Source: an uncultured Clostridium sp.
Lineage (GTDB): Bacteria; Bacillota; Clostridia; TANB77; CAG-508
Length of the DNA stretch: 13,045 nucleotides
Direction: 5' to 3'
Assembly: GCA_946496115.1 (NCBI GenBank)
Contig: CAMMFK010000043.1
Coordinates: 1-13,045 of the forward strand
The notes under the pieces were generated by a model. The model worked only from the letters and a program-made list of their open reading frames with translations. It ran no database searches and had not been told where the DNA came from. The position numbers and the translations under genes are program-made. The first letter of the stretch is position 1. Each line of letters opens with the position of its first letter. Positions 6,123 through 12,973 of the stretch are shown piece after piece.

Positions 6123-7106
6123 ATACGTATATCATCTCCAAAAAAGTAGCAAGCTTCATAATTACCAATAATTCTAGAAAGTATTCTCTCATCATAATTA
6201 TTATATAATTCTTGCAAAGACAAATTTGTTGAAATAATTGTCTTTGTAATAGTATTATTTTGGTTTAATAACCTAGAATTTATTATATTAAATAATTCTG
6301 TAATTTTAAGATTATTCTTAGTTTCAGTTCCTAAATCATCAATAATTAGTAAATCTACAGAATTTATTGTAGAAACTATGTTATTATTTGATTTTCCGAA
6401 TTTATAATCTATAATATTATCAAGCATAACAGGAGCTGTCTGGTAAAGAACTGTTTTGCCTTTTTTAATCATTTCATTTGCTATGCAAGATGATAAAAAT
6501 GTTTTTCCTAAGCCTGAATTTCCACAGAAAAGTAAATTATTCTCATTTGGGTCATCAAAATTTTCGATGAATTTATCACATATTTTTCTTATTTTTTCTA
6601 TATTTTCTTTTGGAGACAATTTCGATTTATATCTTTCAGTATCAGGTTTATCTGAATAATAATTAATATTAAATTTAGAAAAATTTTGATTCTCTAAATC
6701 ATAAATATTAGAATTATTATATTGTATATTATATAATCTTTGCTTTATGCAAGGGCAAAGTGTAACACCATCTTCAGTTTGAATATATCCCGTATCTTGA
6801 CAATTAGGACATTCAAAATGTGGTGCTAAGTCTTCTTCTGTTTTTCCATACTTTTGTAATAGCTCAACTTTTTGCTTTTTTAAATTACTTAAATCAGTTT
6901 TTAATTTTTGTGGAGCTTTTGGATCTTTTTGCGTTAAAACTGATTTTATTGCATAAATTGAAACTGTATTTATATCATTATCTATTTTTTCTAGACCGAG
7001 GTATTTCTGAATACATTTTAAGTTTTTTAGATTCTGCATCAGATATTGCTCTAGAACGTTTTTGGTCATATTCAACTAACAAGGTTTGCAAATTTTTTGC
7101 ATTCAA
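6098..7106 (-). CDS. dnaC: DnaC/DnaI-type helicase loader ATPase, interrupted by an apparent +1-base frameshift
   Basis: Loads the replicative helicase DnaB/DnaC ring onto DNA. The C-terminal AAA+ ATPase is intact: Walker A GNSGLGKT, Walker B LLIIDDLGTE, sensor ISTN and arginine-finger region DERILSRI. Before it sits a Cys cluster CPNC...CPC like that of DnaI-family loaders. The reading frame holding these domains has no good start: its first candidate is a TTG at 7075 without a ribosome binding site. Upstream, GGGAGGTG (7114-7121) sits seven bases before a TTG at 7106 that opens another frame, MNAKNLQTLLVEYDQKRSRA through MYSEIPR, matching the usual N-terminus of this family. That frame stops at 6978. 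Removing one base near 6995 fuses the two as ...SEIPR-LEKIDND..., about 335 residues. The cause is a sequencing/assembly error, a real mutation or recoding. The gene lies downstream of the DnaD-like gene. Confidence 0.85.
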
Positions 7107-7113
7107 ATAGTAT

Positions 7114-7121
7114 CACCTCCC
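7114..7121 (-). promoter_or_regulatory. Ribosome binding site that sets the true helicase-loader start
   Basis: GGGAGGTG on the minus strand, seven bases from the TTG at 7106. It is the strongest such site upstream of the gene and belongs to the frame that later shifts near 6995. Confidence 0.75.
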
Positions 7122-7232
7122 GTAATTATTAAGTATAGATATATAACTTTAAATTTTAGCTTAATGTTTTAAATATTGAAATACTGAAACAAGTAATAAG
7201 TAAAGTAGTACAAAATGTCTACTAATACAAAA

Positions 7233-8189
7233 TTATATGTTTGAATAAAAATTATTCAAATCAGTATATTGTCTTTGCGAAAAATTAGCCTTTGTTTCTT
7301 TAGTTTCTTTCTTTTGTACAGGCTTATTCTTTTGATTTTCCAAAAGTTTGTTTATTTCATCAGGGGTTTTTAAACCTCTTTCATGCCAATCACTAATCAT
7401 TTTATCCATATATTCAAAACTATAGGTAGATTTACCAGCCATTTTCTTCAAAGCAATATCTATAATATCCAAGCCATAGCCATATGTAATATTCCATTTT
7501 TCGACATAAGCTTCTTCATAAATATTAAGATTTCTGTTAAGTCTAAGTTTTTTACGAATGCTATTTTCAAGAGTTTTAACTTTTTGCTCTTTTTCAAAAT
7601 ATGAGTCTAAATCAGCAAAAGTCTTAATTTTGTTTTTATTCCATGCTTCTGCAACTGTAGCAACATAGCTCCTATGTAAAGCGGATTTATTAAAACAATA
7701 TCTAAATAAGGCAATCATAACTTCTTCATCAAAAGCATACTTTTTAAACCATAAATCAATATCTCCATACCAAGAAGGAGACATTACACCTTGGAAAAAT
7801 TCATTGTTTATAGTATCAATTGCTTTAGCTCTATACTTGTTTTCTGCCACTTTAGCTAAGTCAGTTGATGAAATAGTTATTTTAGGTTTATATAATTTGT
7901 TTAATTCTATTTCTTGCAAATTAGAAACAATAAAGCCTTGATTTTTACGTATAAGTAAGCCTTCATCTTCCCAATACTTTACAGCATCCTGTATTGTTTT
8001 AAGTGGCAATTCTAGCTTTTTAGATAAATCGTTTATTTTAACTTCTTTATTGTATTTTGACAAAAAATATAAATACAAATATACCTTAACAAAATCTCCA
8101 CTTGCCTGAGATAAATACTCAGTAAAAAAAACATCGGGAATTGAAGTGGTTGAAAAAATAAGTGAAGAATCATTTTGCTCTAACTTCAT
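7233..8189 (-). CDS. DnaD/DnaB-domain replication initiation protein, 318 aa
   Basis: DnaD-type proteins remodel origin DNA and help the loader deliver helicase in Firmicutes. The N-terminal part (about 1-95) is a winged helix: GDFVKVYLYLYFLSKYN followed by the helix-turn-helix LSKKLELPLKTIQDAVKYWEDEGLL. Two DnaD/DnaB_2-type helical segments follow: residues ~140-210 (WYGDIDLWFKKYAFDEEVMIALF) and ~230-300, containing LNIYEEAYVEKW and the signature-like YMDKMISDWHERGLKTPDEI (Y-x-x-x-I-x-x-W). The tail is Lys/Glu-rich. A TTG at 8204 is in frame, but it lies upstream of the ribosome binding site AGGAGG (8195-8200); ATG 8189, five bases past that site, is the likely start. It is followed after 126 bases by the loader gene, its usual functional partner. 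Confidence 0.88.
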   Translation of the reverse strand: MKLEQNDSSLIFSTTSIPDVFFTEYLSQASGDFVKVYLYLYFLSKYNKEVKINDLSKKLELPLKTIQDAVKYWEDEGLLIRKNQGFIVSNLQEIELNKLYKPKITISSTDLAKVAENKYRAKAIDTINNEFFQGVMSPSWYGDIDLWFKKYAFDEEVMIALFRYCFNKSALHRSYVATVAEAWNKNKIKTFADLDSYFEKEQKVKTLENSIRKKLRLNRNLNIYEEAYVEKWNITYGYGLDIIDIALKKMAGKSTYSFEYMDKMISDWHERGLKTPDEINKLLENQKNKPVQKKETKETKANFSQRQYTDLNNFYSNI

Positions 8190-8228
8190 ATTTACCTCCT
8201 GCAATTTGCTTTAATCTTACTATGTCGA

Positions 8229-8257
8229 ATTATATCATTTTTTGTAACTGTTTACAA
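8229..8257 (-). promoter_or_regulatory. Promoter of the dnaD-helicase loader pair
   Basis: On the minus strand TTGTAA (8257-8252), 17 bases, TATAAT (8234-8229), ahead of the DnaD-like gene. Confidence 0.7.
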
Positions 8258-8292
8258 CATAAAATAATTTTTTCTAATTAAAAAAATATAAT

Positions 8293-8314
8293 AAAAATTT
8301 CTATGGAAATTTTT
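8293..8314 (-). terminator. Hairpin terminator at the end of the type IV secretion operon
   Basis: AAAAATTTC (8293-8301), loop TATG, GAAATTTTT (8306-8314). On the minus strand it ends in T residues and further T-rich sequence. It separates the PrgI-like gene from the DnaD promoter. Confidence 0.6.
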
Positions 8315-8329
8315 AAAACAGAAATATAT

Positions 8330-8608
8330 TTATTTGTATAAATATATCTTCGGCTTAAAAAAATATTTTAACATATACCAAATAAAATACAATATGTTTT
8401 CATGGTTAAAATCTATAACACTAAGCAAAAATACCGGTAAATACAAAAATATAATTATAATTATTTTTGCTGTAAGATTAGGTACAAGTAAATTACAAAA
8501 AAACCAAATTATAAAAAAGTAAATTACATTAAATATGGCAGTAGGGTAGTCAATTATACCAAGCAATTTGTTTTTAAAATTAAAATTTTGTGGAAAAATA
8601 AATTTCAT
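8330..8608 (-). CDS. PrgI-like small membrane protein of a type IV secretion system, 92 aa
   Basis: A 92-residue protein with two closely spaced hydrophobic segments (~20-43, containing PTAIFNVIYFFIIWFFCNLL, and ~47-64, IIIIIFLYLPVFLLSVI), a short polar N-terminus (MKFIFPQNFNFKNK) and a basic aromatic tail (YFFKPKIYLYK). Size, the double membrane segment and position right after the VirB6-like gene fit PrgI, the VirB3-like component of Gram-positive conjugation systems. Usually a VirB4 ATPase follows; here a hairpin terminator and the DnaD promoter follow instead. A purine-rich site (GAGAAAGG) lies about 13 bases before the ATG, rather far. Confidence 0.6.
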   Translation of the reverse strand: MKFIFPQNFNFKNKLLGIIDYPTAIFNVIYFFIIWFFCNLLVPNLTAKIIIIIFLYLPVFLLSVIDFNHENILYFIWYMLKYFFKPKIYLYK

Positions 8609-8676
8609 TTTAAACTTATACCTTTCTCAATTTTTGAAGAGCAGTTAAATGACGCCAAAAGGCAATTATTTTTACC

Positions 8677-9540
8677 TTAAGACTTAAAAGAAGCCATAAC
8701 AGACGAGATATTACTTGAAACATCAACACTAACTCCACCTAAAATTTCTCTCATAAAAGTATTTGCCCTCATCAAAGCATAAATAGCTCCAATCAAAAGC
8801 AATTTATTTGAGTCATCTAATGCAAGCATAACAATTAATATTAAAGCAACAAATGATTGAAGCAAAAGAAGTGAGAAGAAAGCCTTGGCCCATGATTTAA
8901 ATATCCAGTAGCTTGATGTATTTATTAAAGAAAGTATTGCTAGTGGAGTAGTTAATACAAAAACCTGTATTATAATATACCTAAGGGAGTATGAAAATAA
9001 TATATTCAGCAATCCAACAGATATAAATCCTTTTATAATTCCATCAAATGAAAATAAATCAAAGCTATTATCTCCAACTGATATAACCGAATTTAAACTT
9101 TGTATTAAACTTGAAAAAGTAATATCTTTGCCAACAACACTTTCACCAATATCTTGTATACTACCAGAAATTAAATAATTAATATTTAACACCTGCTCAC
9201 ATAAAAAATACGAGCTATTAACAAATATTCCTACAATAACCATTTTAAATACAAATTGAGTAGGCTTTTCCACATTATTTCCGGTAAATGTGGAATATGA
9301 ATATCTTATTGCATAATAAATAATAATAGCCAAAAGCAAAGCATCTGTTAAATATAAAATACCATTTTTGCCATTAGCTCCTAGTAGTTTTTCAAAAAAA
9401 GAATTATCAATAATGCTACTGTCTATAAAAGTAAAAGTATCTAAATATGAATAAACATTATTATCTATTGAAGAAAATAGGTTGCTAAATATGGAGTTAA
9501 TTGTTTCAATAATTAAGTTTACTATTTCTGTTTGTTCCAA
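8677..9540 (-). CDS. VirB6/TrbL-like polytopic membrane protein of a type IV secretion system, 287 aa
   Basis: Likely channel component in the cytoplasmic membrane. The 287-residue protein begins with an extracytoplasmic-type region (1-60), then about six hydrophobic segments: LYLTDALLLAIIIYYAIRY (~62-80), KMVIVGIFVNSSYFL (~99-113), IKGFISVGLLNILFSY (~169-184), IIQVFVLTTPLAILSLI (~190-206), AFFSLLLLQSFVALILIVML (~219-238) and LLLIGAIYALM (~247-257). The F-x-L-T-x-P-L-A and F-K-S-W-x-x-x-F...LQ pattern is typical of clostridial conjugal TrbL/VirB6 proteins. The start is TTG 9540, eight bases after AAAGGA. It lies between the pilin-like and PrgI-like genes. Confidence 0.72.
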   Translation of the reverse strand: MEQTEIVNLIIETINSIFSNLFSSIDNNVYSYLDTFTFIDSSIIDNSFFEKLLGANGKNGILYLTDALLLAIIIYYAIRYSYSTFTGNNVEKPTQFVFKMVIVGIFVNSSYFLCEQVLNINYLISGSIQDIGESVVGKDITFSSLIQSLNSVISVGDNSFDLFSFDGIIKGFISVGLLNILFSYSLRYIIIQVFVLTTPLAILSLINTSSYWIFKSWAKAFFSLLLLQSFVALILIVMLALDDSNKLLLIGAIYALMRANTFMREILGGVSVDVSSNISSVMASFKS

Positions 9541-9578
9541 TGTAAAATTCCTTTCTTCCTAAATATTGGAGTTGATTT

Positions 9579-9618
9579 AAATCCCAATATATGTTCTGGA
9601 AAATGTATATTGGGATTT
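9579..9618 (-). repeat. Perfect 13-base hairpin between pilin-like and VirB6-like genes
   Basis: AAATCCCAATATA (9579-9591) pairs perfectly with TATATTGGGATTT (9606-9618) around a 14-base loop. No T run follows on the minus strand, so it is more likely an mRNA stability, processing or partial-attenuation element that sets pilin above the downstream proteins. Confidence 0.6.
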
Positions 9619-9644
9619 ATTGGTTAAATAGTGAAATAAATAAT

Positions 9645-9980
9645 TTATCCAATTAAAGACTCAATTGCAGATAAAACAAGATTAATTGCTAAAACAAAAC
9701 CATAAGCAAATAAAGAACCTCGAATAACTTTTTTAGCAGTTCTCATTTTTTCTTCATCACCAAAACTAAACTTTTTCATAAAAAGACCAACACCTACAGC
9801 AACAGCGGCAGCAGGTGTTGCAAGCTTTAAAATCCAATCTTCAATATCTTCAAATGCATCAGTTAAAGTTTTAACAAGCTTTGGGGTTGCAGCATATGTA
9901 TTTGAAGAGAGGCATATAAATAAAAATGCTAAAGCTAAGCAAAATAATATAAAAAATAATTTTTTTCTAATTTTTTTCAT
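9645..9980 (-). CDS. VirB2/TrbC-like pilin precursor, 111 aa
   Basis: A signal peptide (basic MKKIRKK, hydrophobic core ~8-24, cleavage likely after NTYA near residue 30) is followed by about 80 residues with two membrane segments: WILKLATPAAAVAVGVGLFM (~49-68) and LFAYGFVLAINLVLSAI (~90-106), with a charged loop SFGDEEKMRTAKKVIRG between them. This signal peptide plus two-helix hairpin is the VirB2/TrbC pilin pattern. AAAGGATG precedes the ATG. It sits between the coupling ATPase and the VirB6-like gene, where clostridial conjugation modules keep their pilin-like gene. Confidence 0.68.
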   Translation of the reverse strand: MKKIRKKLFFILFCLALAFLFICLSSNTYAATPKLVKTLTDAFEDIEDWILKLATPAAAVAVGVGLFMKKFSFGDEEKMRTAKKVIRGSLFAYGFVLAINLVLSAIESLIG

Positions 9981-10129
9981 AAAAACACATCCTTTCTAAG
10001 GCACACATAGTTATGAAAGTAATTTCTTTCAAACTAATATATCCTTTCTTTATTAATTAAATTTTTATCACATAGTAAATTTCTAACGCTAAATAAAATT
10101 TAACTTTTGTAAAAATAATTCTAATAATA

Positions 10130-11812
10130 TCAATTACTTTTAAAGTAGGGTATCATATTTATCTTTTGTGGTTTTATAATTTTATTACCATTAGACAAAA
10201 ACGCTAAACTAGTAAAAGTCTCTAATTCTTGAGTAAAAAAATTATAGTCATAAGAATAATCAAACTGAAAGTAAGTATTAATACTTTCGGATAAATTAGA
10301 ATCAATTGAAGAAAAGCGTTTAATTAAATAATTATAGTTACTCTCTTTGGAATTTTCAGAAATAGTCCTAGAAGACTTTTCCTTATCTTCTTTACCGATT
10401 TGCTTTTGAGCATCTTCAATTGTAAAAATATCATCTGTTCTAAACCAGAGCTTATTAACCAAATTTTGAACAATTACTTTTACAGAATATTGATTATTTA
10501 AAGTGTGAAGCAAAGAAGTATAGCTTTGAGTCGCTACAATATTAATACATTTTGCTTCTCTACTTTGAGCAAAAAATTCTGCATCTGAACTTGTTACATA
10601 CTCTTGGTACTCATCAGAAATAAAAACCATAGGTCTTTTGATATAAGAAGAAAGCTGTGTAATAACATCCGTTTGAAAATCTAGCTTTAAATATGCTGCA
10701 ATTATTTTAGATAAATTTTTGTACTTACCAATATTTAAGTTTAGTACAACAATTTTACCATTTTCGATTGTATCCTCAAAACCATAAAAACTCTCTTTTT
10801 GCTTAGTCGGACAAAAGGTCTTTAAAACTTCGTAATCAGAGACAAAACAATTAGTAATTCTAGTAATTTCAGACTTCAATATATTAAAAGTTCTGTCATC
10901 TAAACTGTAAAAATCCTTTTCAATAAATCTTATACAAGAAAGCAAGTCGTAAATATCAGAATCGCTTAAAACTCCAGATAAAAACACCTTTCGAACCTCG
11001 TGAAGCTTTTCTAAGTAATATGTTTTATCTGTTATTAATTTATGTAGTTCTTCAAAAGTAACATATCCATTATTGTACATTCTACAAAAAGTAATAAAAT
11101 TTTCAATTACTTGCTCAGACTTATCAAGCCAGTAAGATTCGTAATTATTTGGCGAAAACAAAAGTAAAATAGTTTTAATTCTATTTGCTAATATAGATGC
11201 CTTTAAATTTGGCTTGTCCAAAGGATTATAGGTATAATCTCCATTTAATTCAATAACTATAACATCATTTTGCCTGTGGTATTCTTCAGCAAATTCTTGC
11301 ACTTTTGAATAATAATTACCTTTAACATCTAGTATAAGAAAACCTAGCTTTTCTTTGGGGTTATCACATTTATATTTAATTAGTTGCTTAGTAAAAGGGT
11401 ACATTGCAGAGGCTGTTTTACCTGTTCCAATTCCTCCAGTAATAAGCATATTTTGGTATAAACTTTTTTCGGGTATGTAAATTGGTTTATTTTTTTGAGA
11501 GTTTCCAATAAGGAGATTAAGCTCATTAGGATTTATGAATTTTTCTTGTGTGTGATGAGTACGGATAATAATATTTGATAAAAACTTTGAATAAATAATA
11601 TTAGAAATAACTATGGAATTAAATAATAGAGTAATAATATAAAGTATTTTAAAATTATGCCACAAAGAAAGGTCTTCTAATACAAAATCAAATATTTTTA
11701 AATTGCTAACTAGTGAATTAGCAGAGGTAAATAATATTGGTTTGAACAATATTAGTGAAAAAATTAAGGTAAAAAATGTGAATAATGCACAAATAATAAA
11801 TCTAATAATCAT
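10130..11812 (-). CDS. VirD4/TraG-type conjugal coupling ATPase, 560 aa
   Basis: Membrane-bound ATPase that brings DNA or protein substrates to a type IV secretion channel. Two N-terminal membrane segments (~3-28 and ~56-76) are followed by the motor domain. Walker A is GGIGTGKT (127-134 counted from the GTG at 11815) and Walker B is MVFISDEYQ (396-404). FLILDVKGNYYSK (159-171) and NIVATQSYTSL (425-435) are the strand motifs typical of VirD4/TraG/TcpA. The D-E of Walker B and the T-Q of the sensor region are present, so it looks functional. At 560 residues it is a normal length. A GTG at 11815 is immediately upstream in frame; ATG 11812 is preferred, with AAAGAGG just before it. The start overlaps the stop of the small gene at 11802-11954, so translation is probably coupled. 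Confidence 0.88.
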   Translation of the reverse strand: MIIRFIICALFTFFTLIFSLILFKPILFTSANSLVSNLKIFDFVLEDLSLWHNFKILYIITLLFNSIVISNIIYSKFLSNIIIRTHHTQEKFINPNELNLLIGNSQKNKPIYIPEKSLYQNMLITGGIGTGKTASAMYPFTKQLIKYKCDNPKEKLGFLILDVKGNYYSKVQEFAEEYHRQNDVIVIELNGDYTYNPLDKPNLKASILANRIKTILLLFSPNNYESYWLDKSEQVIENFITFCRMYNNGYVTFEELHKLITDKTYYLEKLHEVRKVFLSGVLSDSDIYDLLSCIRFIEKDFYSLDDRTFNILKSEITRITNCFVSDYEVLKTFCPTKQKESFYGFEDTIENGKIVVLNLNIGKYKNLSKIIAAYLKLDFQTDVITQLSSYIKRPMVFISDEYQEYVTSSDAEFFAQSREAKCINIVATQSYTSLLHTLNNQYSVKVIVQNLVNKLWFRTDDIFTIEDAQKQIGKEDKEKSSRTISENSKESNYNYLIKRFSSIDSNLSESINTYFQFDYSYDYNFFTQELETFTSLAFLSNGNKIIKPQKINMIPYFKSN

Positions 11813-11954
11813 CACCTCTTTTTAATTTAATTTGTAGTTTTGAGCCTTGAGCTGAGTGGGTAAATTTGAATTGGAAAAAAGTATAAATAATGTAAATAGT
11901 CATAAAAAAATTAAAAATAGAAAAAATAAAAAATAAATCTAAAAAAGTAATCAT
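11802..11954 (-). CDS. Small membrane peptide coupled to the VirD4 gene, 50 aa
   Basis: A 50-residue reading frame starts at ATG 11954 behind a strong site (AAGGAG, six bases away). Residues 2-27 form one very hydrophobic segment (LDLFFIFSIFNFFMTIYIIY) and the tail is polar and basic (KLQIKLKRGDDY). Its stop (11804-11802) lies 11 bases inside the VirD4 gene, a coupling arrangement. It is the first gene after the operon promoter. I recognise no family. Ribosome binding site, promoter position and overlap argue that it is real; very T-rich DNA can make chance hydrophobic frames. Confidence 0.62.
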   Translation of the reverse strand: MITFLDLFFIFSIFNFFMTIYIIYTFFQFKFTHSAQGSKLQIKLKRGDDY

Positions 11955-11979
11955 AAAGCACTCCTTCCAACTGTTGGCA

Positions 11980-12008
11980 ATTATATAACAAATTTTTCGC
12001 TTTGTCTA
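11980..12008 (-). promoter_or_regulatory. Promoter of the type IV secretion operon
   Basis: On the minus strand TAGACA (12008-12003), 17 bases, TATAAT (11985-11980). The palindrome CCAAC-A-GTTGG (11977-11967) falls on the expected transcription start and could bind a repressor. It is divergent from the DUF1858 gene. Confidence 0.7.
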
Positions 12009-12026
12009 TACTTTTTTGAAAAAATG

Positions 12027-12035
12027 TGATAAAAT
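12027..12035 (+). promoter_or_regulatory. Extended -10 promoter element of the DUF1858 gene
   Basis: TGATAAAAT (12027-12035) reads as TGN plus a TAAAAT -10 box, with no good -35 at 17 bases. It would start transcription just ahead of AGAAAGGAG (12041-12049). Confidence 0.45.
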
Positions 12036-12055
12036 ATACGAGAAAGGAGAAAATT

Positions 12056-12253
12056 ATGAAGTTTAGTAAAGATACAAAAATAGGTGAAATAATTGAAAAA
12101 GCACCAGAAAAGGTTGATTTATTATTACAAGTGGGAATGCATTGCATTGGTTGCCCAGCATCACAAGGAGAAACTTTAGAAGAAGCTTGTATGATACATG
12201 GAATTGATGTAAATGACGTTGTTGACGAATTAAACGAAGAAGATGAAGAATAG
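12056..12253 (+). CDS. DUF1858-type small protein with CxxCP motif, 65 aa
   Basis: A 65-residue acidic protein of the DUF1858 hybrid-cluster-associated type: KIGEIIEKAPEKVDLLLQVG leads to MHCIGCPASQGETLEEACMIHGID, with Cys30 and Cys33 in the conserved C-x-G-C-P motif, then V-x-x-V-V-D-E-L-N. Domains of this family occur alone or fused to redox and iron-sulfur proteins and are thought to bind a metal or cluster; no reaction is established. A GTG at 12026 is in frame, but AGAAAGGAG lies just before ATG 12056, so the shorter form is right. It has its own terminator and lies divergent from the secretion operon. Confidence 0.88.
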   Translation: MKFSKDTKIGEIIEKAPEKVDLLLQVGMHCIGCPASQGETLEEACMIHGIDVNDVVDELNEEDEE

Positions 12254-12261
12254 ATAAATAG

Positions 12262-12292
12262 AAAAAAGACGCATAATTAAGGCGTCTTTTTT
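12262..12292. terminator. Bidirectional terminator between DUF1858 and dCMP deaminase genes
   Basis: AAAAAAGACGC (12262-12272) pairs with GCGTCTTTTTT (12282-12292) around a nine-base loop, with A and T tracts on each side. It serves both convergent genes. Confidence 0.9.
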
Positions 12293-12308
12293 GAAATAAA
12301 AATAAATA

Positions 12309-12800
12309 TTAGTAACTAGTTTTACCATTTAACAAATCATCATTTTCAATCCAATCAGCAACATTTATTACTTCATAATTAGATTTATCAATTCTGACAT
12401 AAACGTGTTTAATTCCAGAATTAATTATAAGTTTTCTACACATTTGACAAGGAGAAGCACCTTCCTCATAATTGCCAGTATCTTTTCTAACACCAACTAA
12501 ATATAAATCACTATTTATCATATCTTTTCTTGAGGCACTTAGCATAGCATTTTGTTCAGCATGAACACTCCTGCAAGCATCATATCCACTGTGCCTTACA
12601 TCAGGAAAAATTTTTTTCTTTGTACAGTAACCTAAATCAATACAATTTTTTCTTCCTCTAGGTGCACCTGTATAGCCAGTAGCAATTATTTCATCATTTT
12701 TAACAATAATTGCACCAAAGTTTTTACGAAGACAAGTACCTCTTTCTGAAATAGTTTCTGCTATATCTAAATAGTAATTAATTTTATCAACACGTTCCAT
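12309..12800 (-). CDS. dCMP deaminase (ComEB-like cytidine/deoxycytidylate deaminase), 163 aa
   Basis: Deaminates dCMP to dUMP, feeding thymidylate synthesis. The zinc site is complete: HAEQNAM (His80, catalytic Glu82) and PCQMC (Cys118, Cys121). Other family marks are RGTCLRKNFGAIIVK near residue 20, IIATGYTGAPRG (38-49, nucleotide contact) and the Cys-containing insert NCIDLGYC...YDACRSVHAE typical of dCMP rather than free-cytidine deaminases. The 163-residue length is normal. AAAGGAG seven bases before ATG 12800 sets the start. It has its own promoter and shares a terminator with the DUF1858 gene. Bacillus relatives are annotated comEB. Confidence 0.93.
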   Translation of the reverse strand: MERVDKINYYLDIAETISERGTCLRKNFGAIIVKNDEIIATGYTGAPRGRKNCIDLGYCTKKKIFPDVRHSGYDACRSVHAEQNAMLSASRKDMINSDLYLVGVRKDTGNYEEGASPCQMCRKLIINSGIKHVYVRIDKSNYEVINVADWIENDDLLNGKTSY

Positions 12801-12819
12801 AAACTTACTCCTTTAGCAG

Positions 12820-12848
12820 ATTATAATATTTTGTTATGTATATTGCAA
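12820..12848 (-). promoter_or_regulatory. Promoter of the dCMP deaminase gene
   Basis: On the minus strand TTGCAA (12848-12843), 17 bases, TATAAT (12825-12820), about 20 bases before the start codon. Confidence 0.75.
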
Positions 12849-12901
12849 GGCTTTTATTCTAAAAATAATGTAAATTTTACGAAAAAAATTTAAAAAATCA
12901 G

Positions 12902-12930
12902 TTGACAAACTACTTTACTTGTAGTACAAT
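12902..12930 (+). promoter_or_regulatory. Promoter of the tRNA-Lys gene
   Basis: Consensus TTGACA (12902-12907), 17 bases, TACAAT (12925-12930), about 44 bases ahead of the tRNA. Confidence 0.8.
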
Positions 12931-12973
12931 AATGTATGTGTCAACTACGTGTAGTGGTTGCAACTAGAGTTAT

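Noticed and set aside
9999..10065. A possible 21-codon TTG-started frame on the minus strand overlapping the pilin start, behind AAAGGA
   Set aside because: No recognisable sequence, weak start and short length; AAAGGA occurs often here.
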